Shown one piece after another: positions 1 through 8,933 of a stretch of DNA of 64,000 nucleotides (positions within the stretch are counted from its first letter, which is position 1; each line of letters opens with the position of its first letter). The stretch spans positions 1-64,000 of the forward strand of contig JADYZW010000014.1 of the NCBI GenBank assembly GCA_020852955.1. Direction: 5' to 3'. The DNA comes from Deltaproteobacteria bacterium (lineage in GTDB: Bacteria > Desulfobacterota > Binatia > UTPRO1). The translations under genes were made by a program, and so were the position numbers. The notes beneath the pieces were generated by a model, which was given only the letters and a program-made list of their open reading frames with translations, made no database searches and had not been told where the DNA came from.

Positions 1-146
1 CCGACGCAGAGGAAGATGATCGCGGCGATCCACGGCGGCGAGTACCGCTTCCACCACTCGGGGCCGTAGACGCTCCCGAGGTAGGCGAACTTCCTCCACC
101 ACAGGCCGTCGAAGCGGAGCGCGCGAAGACGCGAGCCGATCGTCAC
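1..146 (-). CDS. Partial gene: N-terminus of a probable lysophospholipid acyltransferase-like protein
   Basis: Only the first 48 codons lie inside the window; the rest runs off the left edge. Translation from a GTG at 146 gives VTIGSRLRALRFDGL, then a Trp-rich stretch ending in RYSPPWIAAIIFLCVG. That pattern (basic start, GPEWWKRYSPP, then a hydrophobic helix) is what I recall for the N-terminus of LpxL/HtrB-like lysophospholipid acyltransferases, which acylate lipid A or related lipids at the inner membrane. The GTG overlaps the TGA of the radical SAM gene (GTGA, 143-146), so the two are translationally coupled and probably co-transcribed. The family call rests on 48 residues and is tentative. 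Confidence 0.45.
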   Translation of the reverse strand, partial: MTIGSRLRALRFDGLWWRKFAYLGSVYGPEWWKRYSPPWIAAIIFLCV

Positions 147-1630
147 GGGGCGGCGGCCAGGCGCGTGTCGGAGGCGAGGCGGGCGCCGGCGGCGCGCGCC
201 GTGCGGCGCGCGCGCGCCCCGGCGACGTACTTGCGGGCGTATCCGAGGAAGCGGGGGAGGTAGCTCGGCTGCGCGGCGAAGGAGCGCGCGAGGCCCCAGA
301 GCACGCGCGGACGCGAATAGAAGGCGCGATAGCACCGCGCGAAGTAGTCCTCGAGGATCTCTTCGGTGAGGCCGTTCGGGATGAAGGTGAAGTTCATCGC
401 GTTCATCCGCTCCCAATCCTCGGCGAACGTGCCGTACTCCCGGATCGTGAGATACGCCGGGGTGCCGGGGTAGGGCGTGAACTTCGTCACCTGCGCGACG
501 TCGAGATCGACGTCGGCGAGGAACGCCCGGGTCTCCTCCATGCTTTCGACGGTCTCGGTCGGGTGGCCGAGCATGAGGTAGCCCTTGGCGCGGATGCCTG
601 CCGGGCGCGTCGTCCGGAGCGTCTCGCGCAGGCGCGGCAGCTTCACCTCGTGCTTCACGACGTTCAGCACGCGCTGCGATCCGGACTCGACGCCGTAGGC
701 GATCTGCCAGCAGCCCGCGCGCTTCATGAGCTTCATCGTGTCGAGGTCGAGGAGGTTCGGGTGGCTGTTGCAGCTCCACGTGAAGGGCAGTTCGGCGCGG
801 ATCATCGCCTCGCACAGCTCGACGACGCGCTTCTTCTTCACCGTGAAGAGGTCGTCGTAGAACATCGCGTGGCGCACGCCGCGCGCGGCGAGCATACGGC
901 ACATCTCCAGCACGTACTCGACGCCGTGGTAGCGCCCGAGCTTCCCGGACGTGGAGCGGTCGCAGAAGGTGCACGAGAAGGGGCAGCCGCGCGAGGTGAC
1001 GAGCGTCGCCATCGGCGTGCAGCGGTAGTTGAAGATCGACGGGCCGAAGCGGTGCGGAAAGGCGTCGCCGAGGACGTCCCACGCCGGGAAGGGCAGCGCG
1101 TCGAGATCGTCGATGTAGGGCGCGCGGCAGTTGGCGTGGACCGCGCCGTCGCCGTCGCGCCCGACGACGCCCGGGAGGGTCCGAGTCGGGTCGCCGCCGG
1201 CCAGCGCGTCGAGCAGCGCGAAGAATGCGACCTCGCCTTCGCCCGAGACGCCGTAGTCGAACTCCGGGAACGCCGCGAGCGTCGCCTCGGGCACCGCGCT
1301 CACGTGCGGGCCGCCGACGACGGTCGTCACGTGCGGCAGCTTCGCCTTCACGGCGGCGGCGATGCGGGCGCCGTTGTGGATCGAGATGGTCGTCGCGGAG
1401 ACGCCGAGCACGTCGGGGGCGAGCGCGGCGACGTGCTCCGCCGCGTCGGCGAGCGTGATGCCGCCGCCCTTGGCGTCGACGATCGCGACCTCGTGCCCGC
1501 GCCGTTTCGCGACCGCCGCCAGCACGAGGACGCCCCAGCCCGTGACGCTCTCCTCGCCGTCGCGGATCCGGTCCATCGTCCGATCCCAGAAGACGTACGG
1601 CGGCTCGAGGAGGACGATCCGCTGCGGCAT
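143..1630 (-). CDS. B12-binding-domain radical SAM protein
   Basis: A 495-residue protein with a cobalamin-binding-like N-terminal half (about 30-135, including VVGGPHVSAVPEATL) and a radical SAM core. The [4Fe-4S] motif is SRGCPFSCTFC, with cysteines at 216, 220 and 223. Members of this class (BchE, HpnJ and relatives) use SAM radicals, often with cobalamin, for methylation or ring-forming reactions on lipids, tetrapyrroles and secondary metabolites. The substrate cannot be read from sequence. The stop overlaps the start of a probable lipid acyltransferase gene downstream, which hints at lipid or envelope modification. Start is the ATG at 1630, 10 bases from the stop of the P-type ATPase gene upstream. 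Confidence 0.9.
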   Translation of the reverse strand: MPQRIVLLEPPYVFWDRTMDRIRDGEESVTGWGVLVLAAVAKRRGHEVAIVDAKGGGITLADAAEHVAALAPDVLGVSATTISIHNGARIAAAVKAKLPHVTTVVGGPHVSAVPEATLAAFPEFDYGVSGEGEVAFFALLDALAGGDPTRTLPGVVGRDGDGAVHANCRAPYIDDLDALPFPAWDVLGDAFPHRFGPSIFNYRCTPMATLVTSRGCPFSCTFCDRSTSGKLGRYHGVEYVLEMCRMLAARGVRHAMFYDDLFTVKKKRVVELCEAMIRAELPFTWSCNSHPNLLDLDTMKLMKRAGCWQIAYGVESGSQRVLNVVKHEVKLPRLRETLRTTRPAGIRAKGYLMLGHPTETVESMEETRAFLADVDLDVAQVTKFTPYPGTPAYLTIREYGTFAEDWERMNAMNFTFIPNGLTEEILEDYFARCYRAFYSRPRVLWGLARSFAAQPSYLPRFLGYARKYVAGARARRTARAAGARLASDTRLAAAP

Positions 1631-1640
1631 GGCGCCGGGT

Positions 1641-4388
1641 CTAGCAGAGCGGTCCGGCCGCTGCCACCGAGGATGCCGCGTCGCCTCCGGGCTGGCGCGG
1701 GGCGCCGCGCGGCCGGCGCGGCGGCCGCGCCAGCGCGCCCCGCCGCCGGAGCCATTTCTCGATCTCGACCGCCGCGAACGGGATCGCGGCGGTCGCCAGG
1801 CATCCGAGAACCTCGGGCGGGGACAACGGCGCGGTCTTGAAGACGCCGTTGAGCGCGGGAACGTAGAGTGTCGCTCCGTGCAGCAGCATCGTGAGCGTGA
1901 CCGCGCCGAGCAGCGGGGCGTTGGAGGCGAGCCCTTGCGTGAAGAGCGAGTCGCGCTCGGAGCGGATGGCGAGGACGTGGCCGAGCTGCGCGAAGGTCAA
2001 CACGGTGAACGTCATGCTCTGCCAGTGCGCGGATTCCGCGTGGAGCGCCCACGCCTGTGTCGCCAGGGTGACGCCGCCCATCAGGAGGCCGACCCACACG
2101 GCGTGTTGCCAGAGACCGTGCGCGAAGAAGCTCTCGGCAGGGGCGCGCGGCGGCCGCCGCATGACGCCGGTCTCGGCGGGCTCGAGGGCGAGCGCCAGGC
2201 CCGGAAGGCCGTCGGTGACCAGGTTGATCCACAAGATGTGGATCGGGAGCAGCGGCACGGGCAGGAGCACGAGCGGGGCGAGCAGGAGCGTCCAGAGCTC
2301 GGCGGAGTTTCCCGTCAGCACGTAGCGGACGAACTTGCGGATGTTGTCGTAGATGCGGCGCCCTTCCCGGACCGCGCTCACGATGGTCGTGAAATCGTCG
2401 TCGAGGAGCACCATGTCCGCCGCCTCGCGCGCCACGTCGGTTCCAGTCCGGCCCATGGCGACCCCGATGTCCGCGCACTGCAGCGCGGGGGCGTCGTTGA
2501 CTCCGTCGCCCGTCATCGCGACGAGCTCGCCGCGCGCCTGCAGCAGCCGGACGATCGTGAGCTTCTGCTCGGGCGCGACGCGCGCGAACACGCGGATGCG
2601 CGGGACTTGCGTCGCGAGCTCGGGGAGGGACAGCCGCGCGAGCTCCGATCCCGTGACGATCCGATCGTCGGCCGCGAGCAGGCCGAGTCTGCCGGCGACG
2701 GCGCGCGCGGTCGCGGGATGATCGCCCGTGATCATGACGACGCGGATGCCCGCGGAGCGGCAGAGCGCGACGGCGTCCCGCGCTCCGGGGCGGGGCGGGT
2801 CCAGCAGACCGACGAACCCGAGCAAGGCGAGCTCGCGCTCGACCGAGTCCGCGCCGAAATCCGCCGGCGCCGCCGGCAGGCGGCGCGACGCGAACGCCAG
2901 GACGCGCAGGCCGTCGGCGGCCATCCTCGCCGCGGCATCGAGCGCCGCGTCGAGATCGAGCGCGGCCGGACCCGCGGCCGTGAGTCGGGTCGCGCAGAGC
3001 GGCAGCACGCGTTCCGGCGCGCCCTTCGTGAGGACCAACACGGCGCCGGCGCGGTCCGCGTGGACGGTGGTCATGCGCGCGCGCTCCGGGGAGAACGGAA
3101 CCTCGGCGAGCCGGGGCATCGCGGCCTCGAGCGCGGCCTTGACGACACCCGCGCGGTGGGCCGCGAGCAGCAGGGCAACCTCGGTCGGCTCGCCCTCGGC
3201 CGCGTGCGACTCGTGCATGACGGCATCGTTGTCGAGCGCGAGCGCTGCGAGTAGCGTCGCCCAGGGGTCCGCGGCGGCGTCGCGCGGCGCTTCGGCGACG
3301 CGGCGCCCGTCGACGTCGAACGCGGCGACCTGCATGCGATTCTCGGTGAGCGTCCCGGTCTTGTCCGCGCAGACGTACGTGACCGACCCCAGCGTCTCGA
3401 CGGCCGGGAGGCGGCGGATCAGCGCGTGCCGGCGCACCATCCGCCGCGCGCCGAGGGCGAGGGCGACGGTGACGACCGCCGGGAGGGCTTCGGGAATCGC
3501 CGCGACCGCGAGGCTGAGCGCGGTCATGAACATCAACAGCGGCGCCTCCCCGCGTACGAGGCCGACCACGAAGATCACGGCGCACAGCGCCATGACGGCG
3601 AGCGCGAGGCGGTGTCCGAGCGCCGCCAGGCGCCGCTGGAGCGGCGTCTTCGGGGCGCGTTCCTCGCCGAGGAGCGCCGCGATGCGACCGAGCTCGGTGG
3701 CCATCCCGGTTGCCACCACGACGCCGAGGCCGCGCCCGCAGGCGACGAGCGTTCCCTTGTATGCCAGGTTGCGGCGGTCGCCGAGGCTCGAGGTCGCGGC
3801 GTCGAGGGGGTGCGTGACCTTGGGCACCGGTTCCGACTCGCCGGTGAGCGATGCTTCGTTGGTGCGGAGATCGGCCGCCTCGACGACCCGGACGTCGGCC
3901 GGCACCGCGTCCCCCGCTTCGAGCACGACCACGTCCCCGGGCACGAGATCGGCGGCCGGGACGGTGCGCAGCCGTCCGCCGCGGCGGACGCGGGCGTGCG
4001 GCGCGGCGAGCGCCCGGAGGGCGGTCATCGCCCGTTCCGCGCGATGCTCCTGGACGAAGCCGAGCGCGGCGTTCACCAGCACGATCGCGGCGATCGCGGC
4101 GGTGTCCTGAGGCTCTCCCGTGAATCCGGCGACCAGCGCCGCGCCCAGCAAGAGGAGCACCGTGACGTCGGCGACTTGATCGAGCAGCATGCGCCACGCG
4201 CCGCGGGGCCGCGCCTCGGTGATGACGTTCGGTCCGTGCGCGGCGCGGCGCCGGCCGGCCTCCAGGTCCGTGAGGCCCGACGTGAGCCCCGTGCCGAGGC
4301 GCCGCACGACGCCTTCGACGTCCGCGGCGTGCCACGATCGCTCGGGGGTCGGCGCGCTCGAGGTGTCCGTTGCGGCCTCCGAGGCCAT
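1641..4388 (-). CDS. Cation-transporting P-type ATPase (P2A, calcium-type)
   Basis: A 915-residue membrane pump. Visible landmarks are the N-terminal cation-ATPase domain (HGPNVITEA), the actuator loop TGES, the phosphorylation site DKTGTLTEN near residue 341, and the hinge TGDGVNDAPAL near 624. The ion-site helices resemble SERCA/PMR1: AAIPEALPAVVT in M4 and WINLVTDGLPGLAL in M6. These point to Ca2+ (possibly Mn2+) export rather than a P1B heavy-metal pump, and no N-terminal CxxC metal-binding domain is present. The start is an ATG at 4388; the gene is divergent from the DoxX gene. It ends 10 bases upstream of the radical SAM start, so the two may be co-transcribed. Confidence 0.93.
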   Translation of the reverse strand: MASEAATDTSSAPTPERSWHAADVEGVVRRLGTGLTSGLTDLEAGRRRAAHGPNVITEARPRGAWRMLLDQVADVTVLLLLGAALVAGFTGEPQDTAAIAAIVLVNAALGFVQEHRAERAMTALRALAAPHARVRRGGRLRTVPAADLVPGDVVVLEAGDAVPADVRVVEAADLRTNEASLTGESEPVPKVTHPLDAATSSLGDRRNLAYKGTLVACGRGLGVVVATGMATELGRIAALLGEERAPKTPLQRRLAALGHRLALAVMALCAVIFVVGLVRGEAPLLMFMTALSLAVAAIPEALPAVVTVALALGARRMVRRHALIRRLPAVETLGSVTYVCADKTGTLTENRMQVAAFDVDGRRVAEAPRDAAADPWATLLAALALDNDAVMHESHAAEGEPTEVALLLAAHRAGVVKAALEAAMPRLAEVPFSPERARMTTVHADRAGAVLVLTKGAPERVLPLCATRLTAAGPAALDLDAALDAAARMAADGLRVLAFASRRLPAAPADFGADSVERELALLGFVGLLDPPRPGARDAVALCRSAGIRVVMITGDHPATARAVAGRLGLLAADDRIVTGSELARLSLPELATQVPRIRVFARVAPEQKLTIVRLLQARGELVAMTGDGVNDAPALQCADIGVAMGRTGTDVAREAADMVLLDDDFTTIVSAVREGRRIYDNIRKFVRYVLTGNSAELWTLLLAPLVLLPVPLLPIHILWINLVTDGLPGLALALEPAETGVMRRPPRAPAESFFAHGLWQHAVWVGLLMGGVTLATQAWALHAESAHWQSMTFTVLTFAQLGHVLAIRSERDSLFTQGLASNAPLLGAVTLTMLLHGATLYVPALNGVFKTAPLSPPEVLGCLATAAIPFAAVEIEKWLRRRGALARPPRRPRGAPRQPGGDAASSVAAAGPLC

Positions 4389-4645
4389 GATGCGACGCGT
4401 GCTCCCGCTACCGCGCCGACCCGGAGCCGCGCCGAGGCAGGTCCGCCGGCTGTCCGGTGGCGGGCGTCTGTCGAAGGTTCGGCCTCACGCGTGGGTCGGG
4501 TCGAGACGGCATGTACGGTCGAGGGCCCGGCGGCGTCAAGCCGGAGCGATGGCGGTCGGAGAGGCGGCGGCCGTCGAGAAGGTGCGTTCGGAGGGGTTGC
4601 GGCGCGCCGGCGCGTTCGTTAACGGGCGGCGGGGGAGGCGACGCG

Positions 4646-5023
4646 ATGGACTTCGTGAAGGCGCGCGAGGCCGAGGTGTATGCGGCCCTGCGGATCGTGA
4701 CCGGGTTTCTCTTCCAGTGGCACGGCATGCAGAAGGTCTTCGATTTTCCGCAACCGATGCCGGAGGGCATGCCGGCCTTCATCATTTGGGTCGCGGGGCC
4801 GCTCGAGATCTTCGGCGGCCTGCTCGTCATGGTCGGCTTCCTGACGCGGCCGGTCGCCTTCGTGCTGAGCGGCCTCATGGCCTCCGCGTACTGGATGGGG
4901 CACGGCACGAAGGCGCTCCTGCCGTCGATGAACGGCGGCGAGCTCGCCGCGCTCTACTGCTTCCTCTTCCTGTTCATCAGCGCGCGCGGCTCCGGGATCT
5001 GGAGCCTCGACGGCGGCGATTGA
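4646..5023 (+). CDS. DoxX family membrane protein
   Basis: A 125-residue protein with four predicted membrane helices. It carries typical DoxX features: an early RIVTGFLFQWHGMQK segment, then a glycine-rich helix around GPLEIFGGLLVMVGFLTRP. DoxX proteins are small inner-membrane proteins; some partner quinone- or thiol-linked oxidoreductases, but most have no known function. The frame is open further upstream, but the ATG at 4646 is preceded by the purine-rich ribosome site GGGGGAGG at 4631-4638 and gives a protein of normal family length, so I chose it. No thiosulfate or quinone partner gene is adjacent. Confidence 0.85.
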   Translation: MDFVKAREAEVYAALRIVTGFLFQWHGMQKVFDFPQPMPEGMPAFIIWVAGPLEIFGGLLVMVGFLTRPVAFVLSGLMASAYWMGHGTKALLPSMNGGELAALYCFLFLFISARGSGIWSLDGGD

Positions 5024-5155
5024 CGCGACCGCCCGCGCGGGCTCCGCGCGTCGCGTTCACACGCCGCGTTCATCGTCGCTCACGATCGCCTCGGCCTCGA
5101 TCTCGACCGGCATGGCGAGACCTACGGGCGCGCGCGCATACCGCGGTTCTCCGTC

Positions 5156-5551
5156 CTACGCCGGGCCGAGGGTCGGCGGCCGGGGACGGCGGTCGTCCTC
5201 GTCGTCCTCGGACGCGACCTCGAGGTGGAAGCGGTGCAGGAAGTGCTTGACGGCGGGCGCCATGACGATGCCGACCGCGGTGATGAAGGCGACGCCGCTG
5301 AAGATCGCGTAGGCGGACGCGAAGATCTTGGCGGCGTCGGTCGGCAACGGATCGACGGGTCCCATGCCGGAGAGGATCATCGACGCGTTCAGGAGCGCGT
5401 CGATCCAGCCGAGTCCCGCGATCAGGTGGTAACCGACGACCCCGATCGCGAGCGCGCCGCCGAGGAGCGCGCCGCCGACGCCGCCGTGGCGGGCGATGCG
5501 CGGCAGCCGCTCGCGGAGCGACGGCAGCGGCCTGTGGGCGCGCCGGGTCAC
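5156..5551 (-). CDS. Small two-helix pore-domain-like membrane protein
   Basis: A 131-residue protein. The layout is a basic N-terminus, a first membrane helix (about 25-47), a re-entrant-like segment WIDALLNASMILSGMGPV, a second helix (about 75-100), then an acidic and proline-rich tail. This is the arrangement of a two-TM potassium-channel pore, but the filter position reads SGMGPV instead of TVGYG, so K+ selectivity is doubtful. The start is GTG at 5551 and overlaps the stop of the 45-codon remnant just upstream (GTGA), so translation may be coupled to a gene fragment. Ion-channel membership is inferred from topology only. Confidence 0.6.
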   Translation of the reverse strand: MTRRAHRPLPSLRERLPRIARHGGVGGALLGGALAIGVVGYHLIAGLGWIDALLNASMILSGMGPVDPLPTDAAKIFASAYAIFSGVAFITAVGIVMAPAVKHFLHRFHLEVASEDDEDDRRPRPPTLGPA

Positions 5552-5685
5552 GCCGCGACCCCGCGGAACGCGGCGGAGCGCGGACGCTCGTGTCCCGCGA
5601 GGAAGACGCGCGTCGTCGCGACGTCGCCGTCGCTGTGGAAGAGGTCGAGGCCGAGCTGCGGGAGTGCGTCACGGTATCTCGTCAT
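5548..5685 (-). pseudogene. Remnant: N-terminus of a homocysteine S-methyltransferase family gene
   Basis: A 45-codon open frame from an ATG at 5685. The product begins MTRYRDALPQLGLDLFHSDG and continues through DVATTRVFLAGHERPRSAAF before a stop at 5548. From memory this closely follows the start of bacterial homocysteine S-methyltransferase family proteins (RYRxALPQLxGDLFLTDGGxETTLIFxxG), which run to about 300 residues. The catalytic zinc-binding cysteines of the family lie in the missing part, so the product cannot be active. I read it as a truncated remnant whose start and leader are still translatable and overlap the next gene's GTG. A genuine small gene is the less likely alternative. 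Confidence 0.55.
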
Positions 5686-5778
5686 GAGCGCGGACTATAG
5701 AAGCGGCCGCGGGTCGCGCTCAACCGCGGCGCGCCGGGCGCTCGCGGATCGTTCGGCCGGCCGCCCGGACGCCGAAGA

Positions 5779-6029
5779 TCAGGACGCCTCGGCCGCCGCC
5801 TCGGGCGCGAACGGGCCGAGACCGCGTGGTTCGAGCTCGGCGGTGAGCAGGATCCGCAGGCGCCCGCGCGCGAAGAGCGTCATCTCACCGTCGTTCCGAA
5901 GTAGCCGTACGGCAGCTTCGGGTTCTCTTCGAAGGAGCTGCTGGAACGGGCGCGACGCGTGGGCGTGGTGAGCGGCGTGCCGCGAGAGGCCGACCAGCGT
6001 GTAGAGCGTGAACCACGAATCGGTGTCTC
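5779..6029 (-). pseudogene. Decayed C-terminus of an AlkB-type alkane monooxygenase
   Basis: Reading the minus strand gives consecutive pieces of one protein in shifting frames: DTDSWFTLYT; then LVGLSRHAAHHAHASRPFQQ; then EENPKLPYGYFGTTV; then TLFARGRLRILLTAEL and EPRGLGPFAPE. Frame changes fall near 6001, 5930 and 5886, and an in-frame stop lies at 6030-6032. SRHAAHHAHASRPFQ matches the third histidine box of membrane diiron alkane 1-monooxygenases and related desaturases (HxxHH), and the tail fits their C-terminus. No start codon or upstream part is seen. The fragment is therefore a pseudogene of about 80 codons. Confidence 0.7.
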
Positions 6030-6135
6030 ACGAGTCGGCGGTGCGCACGCGGTCGCGTCGTCCGCGGCGGCGGACGCCGCCGCGCGCCTCGGCCGAGCTT
6101 GTCCCCCAGGGTGCGCTGTGCGATGCGTGGCGGCG

Positions 6136-8877
6136 ATGCTTCGCGGTCGTGCGCTCCTGGCGGCGGTCGTCGGCCTTGGGCTCGTCGCGATCGCGGGGAC
6201 GGCGGCGGCGCGCCCGACGGCAACGACGACGGACGACGGGTCGCCGACCTACACGGTCGATGCGGCGCTCGACCCGGCGGCGCGCACGATCGCCGGCACG
6301 ATCACGATCCGCGTCGTGAACGGGAACGCGGCGCCGCTCGCCGACGTCGCGCTCGTGCTCTACCCGAATCGCTTCGCGACCCCCGATCCGGCGATCGACG
6401 ACCTCACGCGTCCGTTCGTGTATCCGCGCGAGGCGTTCGTCGCCGGCGGCATCACCATCGACGGGCTCGAGGTGGCGGCGGCCACCGGGGGCGGCGTATG
6501 GACGCCGCTCGGCGCGCCCCGGCTCGAGGCGATCGGCCGCCACGACGCGACGCTCGCGCGCGCCTCGCTGCCGGCGCCGCTGCCGCGCGGCGCCGCGGCC
6601 ATGGTGCGCATGCGCTTCACGACCGTGCTGCCGGAGCGCTACGGGGTCTTCGGCGTCGCCGAGGGGCGGGTGACGGCCCTCGACGGGTGGTTCCCGGCCT
6701 TACCGGCCCTTGCGGCCGACGGCCGCTGGGACCCGGCGATCCCGACGCGCCCGCCCGGCACGCGGGGGAGGATACGCGCCCCGGCGTCGTACCAGGTGCT
6801 GATCGGCGAGACGCTCGGTCCCGAGCCGCCCGCCGAAAGCTTCGCCTTCGACGTGCCGGTGGGCGCGCCGCCGACGCTCTTCGCCGCCGAGGACTTCGCG
6901 CCGCACAGCCGCGACGTCGATCACGCGATCGTGGGATACCTGGAGCTGCCGGCGCGCCGCGCGTTCGAGCTCTGGCCGGGCGCGCCGCACCACGAGCGGG
7001 TGCTCGACGCGGTCGAGCGCATCCTGCGCGAGCAGCCCGCCGGCGTGCCGTTGCCCCACAAGGCGCTCCTGCTCGTCGAGGCGCCCCTCCGCCTCGAGCT
7101 CACCGCGCCGGGCGGCCCGGGCCTCGCGGTCGTCTCGGACCGGACGCTCCGCGTCCATCGCCTGCTGCGCGACTTCCACGAGCGCGAGCTCGCCCAGGCG
7201 ATCTACGCCGCGATCCTCCGCGACGCGATCGCGCGGCGCGAAACGCCCGCCGACGCGCCCTGGGTGGTCGAAGGCGTGAGCGCGGCGCTCGCCGACCGCT
7301 GGCTCGCGGCCGCGCACCCGGCGCACCGCACGGTGTACGACTGGATCCGCCTCTTCAACGTCTTCGCGATCGTCGACCGCTTCGAGTCGGCGCCGAAGCT
7401 GCCGTTCGCCGGCACGTTCTTTCCGGAGGAGCGCCACGCGTCGGTCCTGCGCGACGACCGCGAGAGCCTCGGCCGCGACCGTCCGCCGGGCCGCACGATC
7501 TTCACCAAGGTCCGAAACGAGATCGGCTTGCCGGCCTTCGATCGGGCGCTCGACGCCTATCTCGCAGACCCCGACGGCGGCACGTTCCGCGCCGCGGCGG
7601 CGGCGGCCGCGGGCCGCGCCGAGGATCGCGTCTTCGCCGACTGGGTCGCGCCGTATCCCGAGCCGCTCGACTACGCGCTCGCCGACGTCGCGCTGAATGC
7701 GCCGGGCGCGCCCGCCGCGGCGGCGGACGGCAGCCCCGAGCTCTGGGCGCAGCGGTTCAGCGTGCTCCGCGCGTCGTCGCGCCCCGTCCGCGAGGCCGTC
7801 GAGGTCGAGGTGCGCGGGCGCCGCGACGGCGAGCGCGCGCGCCTTGCCTGGAACGACGGCGGCGGGCGCGCCGACCTCTCGATCGCGACCCCGTGGCGGG
7901 CGCGGCGCGTCGTTCTCGACCCCGATCGCAAGCTCCTCGAGGACGAGCGCGTGAACGACGCCGTGCCGGGGTTCCCGCAGGTCGTGCTCGACAGCGCCGA
8001 CGTCACGGTCACCTCGAGCCAGTTCGGCCTCTCGGGCCTGTTCGTCGCGCGGCGGCGCTACGACTACACGAAGGATCTCGGCCTGGTCGGGTACTTCTCG
8101 GACCGGAGCGTCGGGTTGCACGTCGGCCCGCGACTCCACTTCGGGCCGCGCAACGACGCGACGACGTACCGCCACAACCTCTACGGCTACTACACCTACG
8201 AGGCGCTGCGCGGCGACTTCCGCGACGACTCGCGGCGCGGGCGCGGCGACGACGGCGGGCTCGCGGGCCTCGGCCTCCGCTACGACTACACGGACGAGTA
8301 CGCCTGGGACAATCCGACCGACCAGACCAAGATCCGGCTCTTCGGCGACTGGTTCACGCGCGGCCTCGGCAGCTCGTACGACTACGTCGACTGGGGCGTG
8401 CGCGTCAGCACCGTGAAACCGATCGTCACGCCGCGCACGCTCGTCGCGGTGCAGTTGATGAACGCGTGGAGCGCGCCGATCGACTCGCGCGTCCCGAACC
8501 AGGGCCGCTACGCGCTCGGCGGCGACCTCGGCGTGCGCGCCGTCCCGGTCGACGAGCGGCTCGGCGAGAACATCGTCCTCGCGCGCCTCGAGCTCCGGCA
8601 GACGATCTATCCCGAGGTCGATCACAATTTCTTCGATTGGGTGACCTTCCGCCACGGCCAGCTGCGGCTCTTCCTCGACGCGGGCCGGGTCGAGGACCGG
8701 CGCACCGCGCTCTATCGCCCGAGCGACTTCGCGCTCGGCGTCGGCGTCGGGGTCGCCGGCATGTACGACTTCATGGGCTTCTTTCCCTCGGTGGCCTATC
8801 TCGCCGTGGCGCAGCGGATCGACGACGGCGACGCGAGCGGCGTGCAGTTCCTGTTCGGGACCCGGCAGGCGTTCTGA
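6136..8877 (+). CDS. Outer-membrane protein: inactive M1-peptidase-like domain fused to a beta-barrel
   Basis: A 913-residue protein. The ATG at 6136 gives a signal peptide (MLRGRALLAAVVGLGLVAIA, cleavage near residue 25). Residues 30-480 follow the M1 aminopeptidase layout: an N-terminal beta domain with a VALVLYPN-like strand and a thermolysin-like region. The zinc motif HELAH is degraded to RELAQ (350-354), while the later EG pair (WVVEGVSAAL, E379) is kept, so peptidase activity is unlikely. From about residue 610 alternating aromatic strands (YGYYTYEALRG, RLFLDAGRVED) resemble an Omp85/surface-antigen beta-barrel ending in a C-terminal Phe. Probable role: outer-membrane assembly, transport or binding. 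Earlier in-frame sequence lacks a good start. Confidence 0.72.
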   Translation: MLRGRALLAAVVGLGLVAIAGTAAARPTATTTDDGSPTYTVDAALDPAARTIAGTITIRVVNGNAAPLADVALVLYPNRFATPDPAIDDLTRPFVYPREAFVAGGITIDGLEVAAATGGGVWTPLGAPRLEAIGRHDATLARASLPAPLPRGAAAMVRMRFTTVLPERYGVFGVAEGRVTALDGWFPALPALAADGRWDPAIPTRPPGTRGRIRAPASYQVLIGETLGPEPPAESFAFDVPVGAPPTLFAAEDFAPHSRDVDHAIVGYLELPARRAFELWPGAPHHERVLDAVERILREQPAGVPLPHKALLLVEAPLRLELTAPGGPGLAVVSDRTLRVHRLLRDFHERELAQAIYAAILRDAIARRETPADAPWVVEGVSAALADRWLAAAHPAHRTVYDWIRLFNVFAIVDRFESAPKLPFAGTFFPEERHASVLRDDRESLGRDRPPGRTIFTKVRNEIGLPAFDRALDAYLADPDGGTFRAAAAAAAGRAEDRVFADWVAPYPEPLDYALADVALNAPGAPAAAADGSPELWAQRFSVLRASSRPVREAVEVEVRGRRDGERARLAWNDGGGRADLSIATPWRARRVVLDPDRKLLEDERVNDAVPGFPQVVLDSADVTVTSSQFGLSGLFVARRRYDYTKDLGLVGYFSDRSVGLHVGPRLHFGPRNDATTYRHNLYGYYTYEALRGDFRDDSRRGRGDDGGLAGLGLRYDYTDEYAWDNPTDQTKIRLFGDWFTRGLGSSYDYVDWGVRVSTVKPIVTPRTLVAVQLMNAWSAPIDSRVPNQGRYALGGDLGVRAVPVDERLGENIVLARLELRQTIYPEVDHNFFDWVTFRHGQLRLFLDAGRVEDRRTALYRPSDFALGVGVGVAGMYDFMGFFPSVAYLAVAQRIDDGDASGVQFLFGTRQAF

Positions 8878-8933
8878 TCCGGGTGCGACGCGCGGCGACC
8901 GGCGCGGCGCGAGTGTGATACAGGCCTCGCGGG

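Noticed and set aside
5024..5155. Possible short gene between DoxX and the pore-like protein
   Set aside because: Only an 18-codon minus frame (MPVEIEAEAIVSDDERGV) without a ribosome site or similarity was found.
7170..7280. Active M1 aminopeptidase in the barrel fusion
   Set aside because: The zinc motif is RELAQ instead of HELAH, so two ligand histidines are missing.
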